Assembly (NCBI RefSeq): GCF_003026355.1
Contig: NZ_PYON01000002.1
Coordinates: 186,001 to 250,000 of the forward strand
Source of the DNA: Photobacterium kishitanii
GTDB lineage: Bacteria > Pseudomonadota > Gammaproteobacteria > Enterobacterales > Vibrionaceae
Reading direction: 5' to 3'
Length of the DNA stretch: 64,000 nt
A program made the position numbers and the translations under genes. Below, piece after piece: positions 8,352 through 17,204 of the stretch (position 1 is the stretch's first letter; every line of letters begins with the position of its first letter). The notes beneath the pieces were generated by a model. That model was not told where the DNA came from. It made no database searches and saw only the letters and a program-made list of their open reading frames with translations.

Positions 8352-9122
8352 ATGTTTTTAGAAGCTGCGTTAGTAGCGGTTTGGGCCTTCTTTTGTGGTA
8401 TCGATAAATACGATGTTGCATTGAATATCCACCGTCCACTTATTACAGGTCCTGTTGTGGGCTTGATCATGGGTGATATGCAAATTGGTTTGATTGCAGG
8501 TGCTACTTTAGAACTTGCTTGGTTAGGTCTAGTTCCTAACGCGGGTGCTCAGCCACCAGATGTGACATTAGGTACGATTGCTGCGGTTGCCTTTGCAGTG
8601 ATGACAGGTCAATCAGCTGAAGTCGCGATGGGTGTGGGTATGCCAATTGCGGTAATGATGCAGATGTTGGTTATCGGCTTCTTTGCAATGACATCATTCA
8701 CTATGGGTAAAGCGGATCGCTTTGCTGAACGAGGTGATTCATCAGGCATCGATAAACTATTAATTATAACCATTTTACTGCGTGCCATGCTGTATGCCTC
8801 GGTTGCCTTTGTAACGGTTTACTTTGGTGAACATGCTGCAACCTGGATTGATGAAAATGCACCTAAAGCACTACTAACTGGTTTAGGTATTGGTGCCAAG
8901 ATGGTTCCTGCGATTGGTTTCGCAATGTTGTTGAAAATCATGTGGTCAAAAGAAGTGGCAGGTGTGTTCTTCATTGGCTTCGTAATGACAACCTACTTAA
9001 AACTACCAATTATGGCTGTCGCAATTATCGGCGCCTCAATTGCAGCACTGTACTACTTCTTTAGCGGTTCAAACAACGGTGGCTCTAACAATAAACCTGG
9101 AGAATTTGAAGATGGCATCTGA
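8352..9122 (+). CDS. agaW: PTS EIIC component, mannose family (membrane channel)
   Basis: This 256-residue polytopic membrane protein is the EIIC subunit that forms the substrate channel with EIID. The FCGIDKYDVALNIHRPL segment near the N-terminus and the LGLVPNAGAQPPD loop are typical of the family. The C-terminal 20 residues are Ser/Asn/Gly-rich and overlap the next gene. Its stop lies 11 bases inside the EIID coding frame, which suggests translational coupling. Subunit class is certain; substrate is inferred from context. Confidence 0.9.
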   Translation: MFLEAALVAVWAFFCGIDKYDVALNIHRPLITGPVVGLIMGDMQIGLIAGATLELAWLGLVPNAGAQPPDVTLGTIAAVAFAVMTGQSAEVAMGVGMPIAVMMQMLVIGFFAMTSFTMGKADRFAERGDSSGIDKLLIITILLRAMLYASVAFVTVYFGEHAATWIDENAPKALLTGLGIGAKMVPAIGFAMLLKIMWSKEVAGVFFIGFVMTTYLKLPIMAVAIIGASIAALYYFFSGSNNGGSNNKPGEFEDGI

Positions 9123-10005
9123 TATCACAGCGGGAACACTTCGCGATAAAAACACGGAAGAACATGTAAATTTGGTTGATGATATCGATGCGTATGAAGA
9201 TACCACACCACGTAAAGTGATTACCAAGAAAGACCTCTGGATGTGTTCAATCCGCGGTTTATTCATGGAAGGTAACTTTAACTTTGAACGTATGCAAGCG
9301 GGTGGTTTTGCTTACTCGATTATTCCGGCACTTAAAAAGATCCATGGTGATAACAAAGCTGATTTAGCCAAGGCACTAAAGAACCACCTGCAGTTTTTTA
9401 ATGCTTCACCTAAGCTGTTTACCTTCTTATTAGGTACAGCGATTGCGATGGAAGAGAACAAAGAAAAACCATCAACTGTTAACGTAATGAAAGTTGCTGG
9501 TATGGGACCAACAGGTGGTATCGGTGACGCTATCGACCACATGACATTGATGCCATTAACGTTAGCGTTAGGTGCTTCAATCGCAATGGAAGGCTCTATT
9601 GCAGGTCCATTTGTATTCTTCTTCTTGTACCAAATTGTTCACTTTGCGGTTTACTTTGGTTTGATGTTCATGGGCTATAAAGCGGGTACTGCCGCGATGG
9701 TTAACATGAGTGATTCAACTGAGAAACTGGCTAAAGCGGCCAATATTATGGGTATCTTTGTTATTGGTGCGCTCTCCGCGACCTTTATTAAGGTGCAGAC
9801 CACCCTCAGTCTCGAACTGGGGGGAAAGGTGGTGGACTTGCAGACCGCATTATTTGACAAAGTAATGCCGAATATTCTGCCACTGATGTTGGTGTTCTTC
9901 ATGCTTAAGATGGTGAAAGGCACTGGATTCTGGGCTAAGCCACCAGTATTGATTTTCAGCACACTTGCTGCAGGCGTTGTTGGTCACATGTTGGGTATTT
10001 TGTAA
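9112..10005 (+). CDS. agaE: PTS EIID component, mannose family
   Basis: This 297-residue EIID subunit has a soluble N-terminal part, including RGLFMEGNFNFERMQAGGFAY near residues 45-70 and the GPTGGIGDAIDHMT motif. C-terminal transmembrane helices follow (about 155-190, 205-225, 250-295). I chose ATG 9112, not the frame-open upstream Met at 9040, because GGAG lies 8 bases before it and family members begin with a short polar leader. An internal stretch (9769-9849) has much higher G+C and different codon choice from the rest of the gene. A very stable hairpin follows the stop, before the EIIA gene. Confidence 0.9.
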   Translation: MASDITAGTLRDKNTEEHVNLVDDIDAYEDTTPRKVITKKDLWMCSIRGLFMEGNFNFERMQAGGFAYSIIPALKKIHGDNKADLAKALKNHLQFFNASPKLFTFLLGTAIAMEENKEKPSTVNVMKVAGMGPTGGIGDAIDHMTLMPLTLALGASIAMEGSIAGPFVFFFLYQIVHFAVYFGLMFMGYKAGTAAMVNMSDSTEKLAKAANIMGIFVIGALSATFIKVQTTLSLELGGKVVDLQTALFDKVMPNILPLMLVFFMLKMVKGTGFWAKPPVLIFSTLAAGVVGHMLGIL

Positions 10006-10050
10006 TAACACCATCGTTTAGTAGTGATGAGAACCATCATTAATAATCTC

Positions 10051-10072
10051 AAGGGGGACAGCGCTCCCCCTT
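10051..10072 (+). other. Strong intercistronic hairpin between EIID and EIIA genes
   Basis: An 8-bp stem AAGGGGGA / TCCCCCTT with a 6-base loop is followed by TTATTTTC, a weak U-rich tail. It may act as a partial terminator or a 3' protective element that sets different levels for the PTS membrane genes and the genes that follow. Confidence 0.55.
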
Positions 10073-10090
10073 ATTTTCAAGGAAAGAATC

Positions 10091-10534
10091 ATGATTGGTA
10101 TCGTTGTTTCAGGTCATATTAACTTTGCATCAGGCATGGAATCTGCCGTATTAGCGATTGCTGGTGAACAACAGCAAATGGCGTATGTTGATTTCGTTGA
10201 AACTATGTCAACTGATGAGCTAGAGCTAGCTTTACGTCAAGCAGCAAAAGATGTTGATAGCGGTGATGGAGTATTGTTTTTAACTGATATTCCAGGTGGA
10301 TCTCCTGCTAATCGTGCGTTAGCAATACTGATGGATACGCCGAATGTTGAACTTATTGGTGGTGCTAATTTACCCATGATTGCCAATGCTGCATTTGAGC
10401 GTGATGATGCAGATTTAACTGAACTTGTAGATACTTTGCTTGATATTGGTATGTCATGCATGAAAGACATGCGTCGTGAACTTAATAGCATGATGACGCA
10501 ATCGGCTGAACTTGAATGTGAAGACGGACTGTAA
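10091..10534 (+). CDS. agaF: PTS EIIA component, mannose family
   Basis: This 147-residue soluble EIIA receives phosphate from HPr at His9 (VSGHINFASG) and passes it to EIIB. The second family motif, LTDIPGGSPANRA, is at about residues 60-72. AAGGAAAG precedes the ATG. The stop and the next start (AgaA) are separated by 2 bases. This completes a four-subunit transporter encoded contiguously except for the hairpin-bearing gap before it. Confidence 0.9.
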   Translation: MIGIVVSGHINFASGMESAVLAIAGEQQQMAYVDFVETMSTDELELALRQAAKDVDSGDGVLFLTDIPGGSPANRALAILMDTPNVELIGGANLPMIANAAFERDDADLTELVDTLLDIGMSCMKDMRRELNSMMTQSAELECEDGL

Positions 10535-10536
10535 TT

Positions 10537-11691
10537 ATGCGCTTTGCACTTCATCCACAACGTATATTCACCCCCACTGGGATTCGCTATAACCACTATG
10601 TAGTAGTGAATAACGGCAAGGTTGAAAGCATCACTGATAGTCAACCTTTTGATTGTGAAGTGATTGAATTAGATGGTCAAACATTAGTCCCCGGTTTTAT
10701 TGATATTCATATTCATGGTCGTGCGGGTGCTGATGTAATGGATGCCACTCCGCAAGCATTACAAACGATAGCACAAGCATTGCCAGCGACAGGAGTCGTG
10801 GCGTGGGTTGGAACAACAGTAACTGCACCTTGGCAAGATATTGTCTCAGCCTTACAGCAAGTACGGCACTTTTGTGAGCAACCACAGCAACAAGGCGCAA
10901 GGTTATTAGGCGGTTTTCTGGAAGGGCCTTATTTTACGGAGACTCATCGCGGCTCACACCCAACTCAATATTTAACAGCGCCAACCATTGCGGCGTTAGC
11001 AGAATTAAAAGAAGTTGCTGCAGATTCATTATTACGCGTAGCCCTTGCACCTGAATATGACGGTGCTAATGAAGCCATTCAATGGCTAACTGCTAACGGT
11101 ATTAAAACCTCGATTGCACATACGAATGCTAATTTTGAACAAGTGACCCAAGCACATCAACACGGTGCTGATTGTGGAGTGCATTTATTTAACGGTATGA
11201 GTGGCTTGCATCATCGAGAGCCAGGCTGTGCTGGTGCTGTTCTGTATCACGATATGTTAGTTGAACTGATTGCTGATGGTATTCATGTACATCCAGTAAT
11301 GATGCAACTTGCTTATCGAATCAAGGGTTATCAGGGCATGGCATTAATCACTGATTGTATGCGTGCTGGTGGGCTTGATGATGGTAAGTACCAACTTGGC
11401 GCGCAGATGGTTAACGTCATCAATGGTGAGGCTCGTACTGACGATGGTTCACTTGCAGGTAGCACTTGTAGTTTAGATCAAGCGATTCGAAATATGATTT
11501 TGTTAGCCAATGTGCCTGAATGGGAAGCTATCCAGATGGCAACAATGGTACCTGCAAAATATTTAGGTATTGATCATCAACTAGGTTCGATAGCAACGGG
11601 ATATAACGCCAGCTTTGCAGTACTTAATTCTCAATTTGAAATTCAAGCAACCTTAATCGACGGTGAGTGGTATTACCCAACATCGCATTAA
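10537..11691 (+). CDS. agaA: N-acetylgalactosamine-6-phosphate deacetylase (AgaA/NagA family)
   Basis: This 384-residue amidohydrolase of the NagA family removes acetate from GalNAc-6-P (or GlcNAc-6-P) to give the amino sugar phosphate used by AgaS. Visible metal and catalytic residues are His58-x-His60 (GFIDIHIHGRAG), Glu in GGFLEGPYF, His in IAHTNANFEQ and GVHLFNGMSG, and Asp in LITDCMRAGG. The start is 2 bases after the EIIA stop, so it is translationally coupled to it. AgaA rather than NagA is proposed because the flanking genes are all of the GalNAc/galactosamine route. Sequence alone cannot exclude activity on GlcNAc-6-P. Confidence 0.88.
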   Translation: MRFALHPQRIFTPTGIRYNHYVVVNNGKVESITDSQPFDCEVIELDGQTLVPGFIDIHIHGRAGADVMDATPQALQTIAQALPATGVVAWVGTTVTAPWQDIVSALQQVRHFCEQPQQQGARLLGGFLEGPYFTETHRGSHPTQYLTAPTIAALAELKEVAADSLLRVALAPEYDGANEAIQWLTANGIKTSIAHTNANFEQVTQAHQHGADCGVHLFNGMSGLHHREPGCAGAVLYHDMLVELIADGIHVHPVMMQLAYRIKGYQGMALITDCMRAGGLDDGKYQLGAQMVNVINGEARTDDGSLAGSTCSLDQAIRNMILLANVPEWEAIQMATMVPAKYLGIDHQLGSIATGYNASFAVLNSQFEIQATLIDGEWYYPTSH

Positions 11692-11759
11692 TAATAATTC
11701 GTAATCATTCACACCTTAGTTAAGTGTTGTGAGTAATGTAATGATTTAAGAGGTTTTTC

Positions 11760-12590
11760 ATGGAAATTCGTCAACCAATTCATAGTCAGCATGCCAAGCA
11801 ATTAGACACTGCAGGTATTCGTGAGCAGTTCTTAATTGAAAATATGTTTCAAGAAGGTGAGATCAACCTTACTTACAGTCATATTGATCGCATCATTGTT
11901 GGTGCAGCTGTACCGACAACGAGTGCGATTGCTTTTGAAGGTGGTAAAGAGATCGGGGTTGATTACTTTTTGCAACGTCGTGAGTTAGGCATTATCAATA
12001 TTGGTGCTCCTGGCTTAGTGATTGTTGATGGCGAAACCTTTGAAATTGGATCGCGTGAAGCTATTTATGTTGGTATGGGCGCACAAGATATTCGTTTTGA
12101 AAGTGTGGTTGCTAATAATCCAGCTCGCTTTTACTTAAATTGCGCGCCTGCTCATCATAGCTACCCAACCCGTAAAATTACTCGTGAAGAAGCATCACCA
12201 GAGCAAATTGGTAGCCAAGAAAACTGTAACGTTCGTACTATTTATAAATATTTGCACCCATCTGTATTACCGACTTGCCAGCTACTAATGGGCATGACTG
12301 AACTCGCACCTGGTAGTTTGTGGAATACCATGCCATGTCATACGCATGAGCGTCGTATGGAAGTGTATTTGTACTTTGATATGAGCCAAGACAACATCGT
12401 GTTCCATTATATGGGCGAGCCACAAGAAACCCGTCATATCGTGGTGCGTAATGAACAAGCTGTGATCAGTCCAAGCTGGTCAATTCACTCTGGAGTGGGC
12501 ACTGCGGCCTATACCTTTATTTGGGGTATGGTCGGTGAAAACCAAACTTTCCACGATATGGATCATGTCGCGATGAGCGATCTTAAATAA
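11760..12590 (+). CDS. kduI: 5-keto-4-deoxyuronate isomerase KduI
   Basis: This 276-residue cupin-fold isomerase converts 5-keto-4-deoxyuronate (4-deoxy-L-threo-5-hexosulose uronate) to 2,5-diketo-3-deoxygluconate in the cytoplasm. The zinc site is visible as His194-x-His196-x4-Glu201 in [12 protein letters not shown], with the partner His near 243 in WSIHSGVG, matching the E. coli enzyme with a two-residue offset. Length matches the family. It lies between agaA and kduD. Its substrate is the product of the GH105 hydrolase encoded downstream. In this context KduI would serve unsaturated glycosaminoglycan disaccharides rather than pectin. Confidence 0.95.
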   Translation: MEIRQPIHSQHAKQLDTAGIREQFLIENMFQEGEINLTYSHIDRIIVGAAVPTTSAIAFEGGKEIGVDYFLQRRELGIINIGAPGLVIVDGETFEIGSREAIYVGMGAQDIRFESVVANNPARFYLNCAPAHHSYPTRKITREEASPEQIGSQENCNVRTIYKYLHPSVLPTCQLLMGMTELAPGSLWNTMPCHTHERRMEVYLYFDMSQDNIVFHYMGEPQETRHIVVRNEQAVISPSWSIHSGVGTAAYTFIWGMVGENQTFHDMDHVAMSDLK

Positions 12591-12671
12591 GCCGTTGTGG
12601 TTAATTATTAATGAATTTAGCTGGTAACGCAGGCAGTGATTGTCAGCGTTATTATACAAGGATAGAACTCG

Positions 12672-13427
12672 ATGAAGATGTTTGATTTAAGCGGTAAAGT
12701 TGCGATTGTAACTGGTTGTAATACAGGCCTTGGCCAAGGTATGGCACTTGGACTTGCAAAAGCTGGGGCAAATATTGTTGGTATCGGCCATCAAGAAGCA
12801 CCTGAAACCCAAGCACAAGTTGAAGCACTAGGACGTAAATTTCACTACATCACTGCCAATTTAATGCAGCAAGATAAGCTTGAAAGTATTGTTGCAGAAG
12901 CGGTTGAAGTAATGGGAAGTGTTGATATTTTAATTAACAACGCCGGCATTATTCGTCGTGAAGACTTACTTAAATTCTCTGAAAGTGATTGGGATGATGT
13001 GATTAACATTAACCAAAAAACCTTGTTCTTCTTATCCCAAGCCGTTGCTAAACGTTTTGTTGAGCAAGGTAATGGCGGCAAGATCATTAATATCGCGTCA
13101 ATGCTGTCTTACCAAGGTGGTATTCGCGTACCGTCATACACCGCGAGTAAATCAGCAGTAATGGGCCTAACCCGTGCATTAGCGACTGAATTAGCTGAGT
13201 ATAATATCAACGTTAATGCGATAGCACCTGGTTATATGGCGACAGACAATACAATCGCACTGCGTGCAGATGCTGAGCGTAATGCAGCGATCCTAGAGCG
13301 TATTCCTGCCAATCGTTGGGGCTTACCCTCTGATTTGGAAGGTCCAGCGGTCTTTTTAGCATCAAGTGCTAGTGATTACATTAATGGTTATACCATCGCT
13401 GTTGATGGCGGTTGGTTAGCACGCTAA
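12672..13427 (+). CDS. kduD: 2-keto-3-deoxygluconate 5-dehydrogenase KduD
   Basis: This 251-residue classical short-chain dehydrogenase reduces 2,5-diketo-3-deoxygluconate to KDG with NAD(P)H. The Rossmann motif TGCNTGLGQG is at about residues 15-24, NNAG is at about 90, and the catalytic YTASK has Tyr156 and Lys160. The length and the C-terminal VDGGWLAR are typical of KduD. AAGGA precedes the ATG; a second ATG 6 bases on is possible. It follows kduI by 81 bases and precedes the GH105 gene by 12. KDG kinase and aldolase needed to finish the route are not in the window. Confidence 0.95.
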   Translation: MKMFDLSGKVAIVTGCNTGLGQGMALGLAKAGANIVGIGHQEAPETQAQVEALGRKFHYITANLMQQDKLESIVAEAVEVMGSVDILINNAGIIRREDLLKFSESDWDDVININQKTLFFLSQAVAKRFVEQGNGGKIINIASMLSYQGGIRVPSYTASKSAVMGLTRALATELAEYNINVNAIAPGYMATDNTIALRADAERNAAILERIPANRWGLPSDLEGPAVFLASSASDYINGYTIAVDGGWLAR

Positions 13428-13439
13428 GGAGAGCTGCTC

Positions 13440-14492
13440 ATGACAACATTAGGTTCAAAAGAAACGATTTTAGCAGCAATGAAGCGAGTCTATCGTTACC
13501 AAGCGCAAAACCAAACTCGCAGCGTGGTACGTCGCAGTGGTAAAACGCGTTTTATTAAAGATACCGACTGGGAACGTGGCGTGTTTTGGTCGTGTGTCTC
13601 AGCGGCATGGTTAGCGACTGATGATAATGAATATCTTGATGGGGTGATGAATTATACCCTCCATACGGGATTCCGTACTGGGCCGAATGATCGTTTTGCT
13701 GATGATCATATTTGTTGTCAAGCCTACCTTGATATTTACCCATTAGTTGATCAAATTGAAGCATTAGAGCCAACCATTAAAGCCTTGGATCTTATGGTTG
13801 AAAACCCACAGCTTGGTCGTAAAGATTGGTGGTGGTGTGATTCATTATTTATGGCCCCACCTGCATTTGCTGCGTTAACTCAGCGTACTGGAGATAGTAA
13901 ATATCTTGATTATATGAATACGGCATTTTGGGATTCCGTTGAGCATCTACTCGATCCTGAAACAGGTCTATTCTACCGTGATTATCGTTATATTCCTGAT
14001 GGCAATGGTGGCGAGTTACGTGAAGCCAATGGCAATAAAGTTTTCTGGAGCCGCGGTATTGGTTGGGTATTAGCCGCTATACCACGCTTATTAGCGCGTA
14101 TGCCTGAAGATTATCCTCATCGCGATAAATATTTAGCATTATTTACTGCGCTTGCTGCTGAAGTGATTAAGTATCAACAAGCCGATGGTTTTTGGCGTAC
14201 AAGCTTGCTTGATCCTGAAAACTTCCCGGCACCAGAAAGCAGTGCGACTGCACTATTCTGTTATGGCTTAGGGTGGGGTATTAAGCAAGGCCACCTTGAT
14301 GCTGAAACGTATATGCCAGTGGTTGAAACATCATGGGCTGCATTACAAACCTGTATTCACGATAATGGCATGATGGGTTGGGTACAATTACCCGCTTTCA
14401 ATCCTCGTGATGTCGCGTTTGAGCATAATATTGATTACGGTGCAGGGGCTTTCTTATTAGCTGCAACCGCAGTCGCTGATTTAGTGTCATAA
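13440..14492 (+). CDS. Cytoplasmic GH105 unsaturated glucuronyl/galacturonyl hydrolase
   Basis: This 350-residue alpha/alpha-barrel hydrolase of family GH105 (related to GH88) hydrates the C4-C5 double bond of unsaturated uronic acids left by polysaccharide lyases, releasing 5-keto-4-deoxyuronate. Visible motifs are TDWERGVFWS (about 38-47), DDHICCQAYLD, WWWCDSLFMAPP with the likely catalytic Asp, and FWSRGIGWVLAA (about 203-214). There is no signal peptide, so it acts on substrate already imported by the PTS. AAGGAG lies 7 bases before the ATG and it is the last gene before a strong terminator. Members of the family may prefer delta-GalA-Rha or delta-GlcA substrates; a chondroitin/hyaluronan-type disaccharide is inferred from the operon. 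Confidence 0.88.
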   Translation: MTTLGSKETILAAMKRVYRYQAQNQTRSVVRRSGKTRFIKDTDWERGVFWSCVSAAWLATDDNEYLDGVMNYTLHTGFRTGPNDRFADDHICCQAYLDIYPLVDQIEALEPTIKALDLMVENPQLGRKDWWWCDSLFMAPPAFAALTQRTGDSKYLDYMNTAFWDSVEHLLDPETGLFYRDYRYIPDGNGGELREANGNKVFWSRGIGWVLAAIPRLLARMPEDYPHRDKYLALFTALAAEVIKYQQADGFWRTSLLDPENFPAPESSATALFCYGLGWGIKQGHLDAETYMPVVETSWAALQTCIHDNGMMGWVQLPAFNPRDVAFEHNIDYGAGAFLLAATAVADLVS

Positions 14493-14538
14493 ATAATAAT
14501 AACGTCAATGTGAGTTGGTGAAAAAGCGAGGTTATGTT

Positions 14539-14570
14539 AAGCCGATTTGCTCGTCAGATCGGCTTTTTTA
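14539..14570 (+). terminator. Rho-independent terminator of the aga/kdu operon
   Basis: An 8-bp stem AAGCCGAT / ATCGGCTT has an 11-base loop and is followed by T6. It lies 47 bases after the GH105 stop. Confidence 0.85.
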
Positions 14571-14601
14571 TATCTAAAAAACAATAAATAAGGATATTTT
14601 A

Positions 14602-15336
14602 ATGAATAAGTTAGTCATGATTGCTACCGCGACTATTACGGTGATGGCTAGTTATAATGTCGTTGCTGAAACAGTTGTACCTAAGTCTGCAATATATAAT
14701 ATTAACCATACCGAAATCGCGCCCGTTATTGATGGTATTGCGCATGATAATGAATGGAAGTCAGCACAAGCGTTAACAGCTTTCAGCTTTCCTTGGCGTG
14801 ATACTCCAGCTCCTGCAACAGAATTTAAAGCATTATGGCATGCTGAGACACTCTATTTTCAATACACAGTGACGGATAAGAAGGTTGCAATAGGGACTGA
14901 TCCTGAGCGGGCGATTTTAGACTCCGATAGAGTCGAGATATTCCTTGCTAAAGATGCGGAATTATCGCGTTATTACACCATGGAAATTGATCCTAAAGCA
15001 CGAGTATTTAGTGCACAAGCAAGCTATGACATGGTGAATAAAAAGCGTGCGTCACTTGATAGTAATTGGACATGGAAAGGATTAGAAACTAAAGCCAGCC
15101 TAACTGACAGTGGTTATATTGTTGAAGGTAAACTGCCATTGCAGACATTAACAGATTTATCGCTATGGCAAAATAAACAACAAACACAGCTATTGTGTGC
15201 ATTAATGCGAGCTGAGTTTACTCAACAAGCCGACGGTAAGTTAGATATGGGTTGGATGACATGGGTTGATCCTAAAACACCGACACCAAACTTTCATAAT
15301 CCACAAACATTTGGTAGCTGTCGTTTAGTGAAGTAA
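14602..15336 (+). CDS. Secreted CBM9-like carbohydrate-binding protein
   Basis: This 244-residue protein has a Sec signal peptide (about residues 1-23, cleavage near VVAE) followed by one domain resembling the CBM9/DOMON-like beta-sandwich. The features are PVIDGIAHDNEW, LWHAETLYFQYTVTDKKV, the DRVEIFLAKD strand and a conserved tryptophan-rich WTWKGLETKA stretch. There is no catalytic domain, so it is probably a periplasmic or outer-surface glycan-binding protein. It sits just after the operon terminator with its own AAGGATATT site, so it may have its own promoter or rely on readthrough. Position suggests a role in capturing the same sulfated glycan; that is inference. Confidence 0.7.
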   Translation: MNKLVMIATATITVMASYNVVAETVVPKSAIYNINHTEIAPVIDGIAHDNEWKSAQALTAFSFPWRDTPAPATEFKALWHAETLYFQYTVTDKKVAIGTDPERAILDSDRVEIFLAKDAELSRYYTMEIDPKARVFSAQASYDMVNKKRASLDSNWTWKGLETKASLTDSGYIVEGKLPLQTLTDLSLWQNKQQTQLLCALMRAEFTQQADGKLDMGWMTWVDPKTPTPNFHNPQTFGSCRLVK

Positions 15337-15363
15337 TTGCTTTAAAAGAAAATCACGGTAGTT

Positions 15364-15412
15364 AAAAAAGGTTTATGCCAGTATTTAGATAATACGGTGT
15401 AGGCCTTTTTTT
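15364..15412 (+). terminator. Long-stem terminator after the CBM9-like gene
   Basis: A 16-bp stem (with several G-U pairs) is topped by an inner GTATT/AATAC stem and followed by a T-run. The bases after it up to 15587 show no gene. Confidence 0.75.
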
Positions 15413-15596
15413 ATTTTAGGTTGATGTTTTTTATCCTTAACCGTTAGCTTTTAGGCGTGAAGGGCTGCAAATATTGGGATAATCACTAAACTCTGTGAGA
15501 TAATACTTGGCTAAGGTATAAATCGGCCAAGATTAGGGCTAGATTTATTCTCTCCGAGATATTTTTATTGTATTCCCAATCGAGTTAGTGGACTTA

Positions 15597-17204
15597 ATGA
15601 TACGTATTAATGAAGTTAAATTACCGTTAGATCATAGTGAAGTCGCTTTACATGATTTTGTCATCAACAAGTTATCGATAAATAAAGATCAATTGGTTGA
15701 TATTCATGTTTTTAAACGAGGCTACGATGCCCGTAAAAAGAATGATATCTATCTTATTTATACTTTAGATATCACCTTGAAAGATGTTGATGAAGAGCAA
15801 TTACTAACGACATTTGCTGACGATCATCAGGTGAAAAAATCACCAGATACTAGCTATAAATATGTTGCTCAAGCACCTGAAAACTTAACCGAGCGTCCAA
15901 TTGTTATTGGTATGGGTCCATGTGGTTTATTTACTGGACTTATTCTCGCGCAGATGGGATTTAAACCTATTATTCTAGAACGTGGAAAATCAGTACATGA
16001 GCGTGCTAAAGATACTTTCCGTTTTTGGCGTACGCGCGAGCTCAACACTGAATCAAATGTTCAATTTGGTGAAGGTGGTGCTGGTACATTCTCTGATGGT
16101 AAATTATATAGCCAAGTGAAAGATCCTCGTTTCCTAGGGCTTAAAGTAAAACAAGAATTTGTTGCAGCGGGCGCACCGGCTGAAATTATTTATGTGAGTA
16201 AGCCTCATATTGGTACCTATAAATTGGTAACAATGGTTGAAAAGATGCGCCGTAAAATCATTGAGCTTGGCGGTGAAATTCGTTTCGAAACCCGTGTTGA
16301 AGAAATCAATATTGATGATAATCAAGTGACTGGCGTGACATTATCAACCGGTGAAGTGATTCCATCAAAACACGTAGCATTAGCTATTGGTCATAGTGCG
16401 CGCGACACCTTTAAGATGTTGCACGATAAAGGTGTTCATCTTGCGGCGCAATCATTCTCAGTTGGTTTCCGTATTGAACATAAACAAGAAATGATTGATA
16501 CGGTACGTTTTGGTAAAAATGCAGGTCATCCATTGCTTGGCGCCGCTGATTATAAACTGGTTCACCACTGTAAAAATGGTCGTTCAGTTTATAGTTTCTG
16601 TATGTGCCCTGGCGGCGTGGTTGTTGCTGCGACATCAGAGCTTGAATCAGTGGTAACTAATGGTATGAGTCAGTACTCACGCAGTGAGCGTAATGCTAAT
16701 AGTGCGATTGTCGTTGGTATCTCACCGGAAGATTTTGCTAATGATCCAATGCAAGGTATTGCACTACAGCGTCAGTTAGAGCGTAATGCTTATATTCTTG
16801 GCGGTAGCAGCTATGATGCGCCTGCACAATGTGTAGGTGATTTCTTAGCGGGTAAAACGGTTAGTCAGATGGGCGATGTTGAACCATCTTACAAACCTAA
16901 TGTTAAATTGACTGATCTAAGCACGAGTTTGCCGGCTTATGCGATTGAAGCTATCCGTGAGGCATTACCTGCGTTTAATAAAAAGATCAAAGGTTTCTCA
17001 AATGCCGATAGCATGCTAACAGGTGTTGAAACTCGTACATCTTCGCCGGTACAAATTAAGCGTGGTAAAGACTTCCAAAGCATTAATACCAAGGGGTTAT
17101 ATCCTGGTGGTGAAGGTGCTGGTTATGCTGGTGGTATTTTATCTGCGGGTATCGACGGTATTAAAGTTGCCGAAGCTATCGCACTTGATATGTTAAATGC
17201 GTAA
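15597..17204 (+). CDS. FAD-dependent dehydrogenase, COG2509 type, role unknown
   Basis: This 535-residue flavoprotein is related to the conserved bacterial NAD(P)/FAD-dependent oxidoreductases annotated only as uncharacterised FAD-dependent dehydrogenase. The N-terminal 90 residues are a family-specific domain with the KRGYDARKKNDI motif. The FAD-binding GMGPCGLFTGLILAQ motif follows near 105-120, then FGEGGAGTFSDGKL, and a C-terminal GGEGAGYAGGILSAGIDG flavin motif. ATG 15597 is chosen over the in-frame GTG 15588. It is monocistronic, with its own terminator, and shows no link to the neighbouring glycan genes. No substrate can be stated. Confidence 0.85.
   Translation: MIRINEVKLPLDHSEVALHDFVINKLSINKDQLVDIHVFKRGYDARKKNDIYLIYTLDITLKDVDEEQLLTTFADDHQVKKSPDTSYKYVAQAPENLTERPIVIGMGPCGLFTGLILAQMGFKPIILERGKSVHERAKDTFRFWRTRELNTESNVQFGEGGAGTFSDGKLYSQVKDPRFLGLKVKQEFVAAGAPAEIIYVSKPHIGTYKLVTMVEKMRRKIIELGGEIRFETRVEEINIDDNQVTGVTLSTGEVIPSKHVALAIGHSARDTFKMLHDKGVHLAAQSFSVGFRIEHKQEMIDTVRFGKNAGHPLLGAADYKLVHHCKNGRSVYSFCMCPGGVVVAATSELESVVTNGMSQYSRSERNANSAIVVGISPEDFANDPMQGIALQRQLERNAYILGGSSYDAPAQCVGDFLAGKTVSQMGDVEPSYKPNVKLTDLSTSLPAYAIEAIREALPAFNKKIKGFSNADSMLTGVETRTSSPVQIKRGKDFQSINTKGLYPGGEGAGYAGGILSAGIDGIKVAEAIALDMLNA

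Noticed and set aside
9040..9111. Longer N-terminus for the EIID subunit starting at 9040
   Set aside because: That part lies inside the EIIC coding frame, and ATG 9112 has a proper GGAG site and starts the family-typical leader.
1707..14492. Reading the first locus as a pectin (oligogalacturonate) utilisation cluster
   Set aside because: KdgM, KduI, KduD and GH105 would fit pectin, but the GalNAc-type PTS, AgaS, AgaA, KbaZ and the sulfatase fit a sulfated galactosaminoglycan better.
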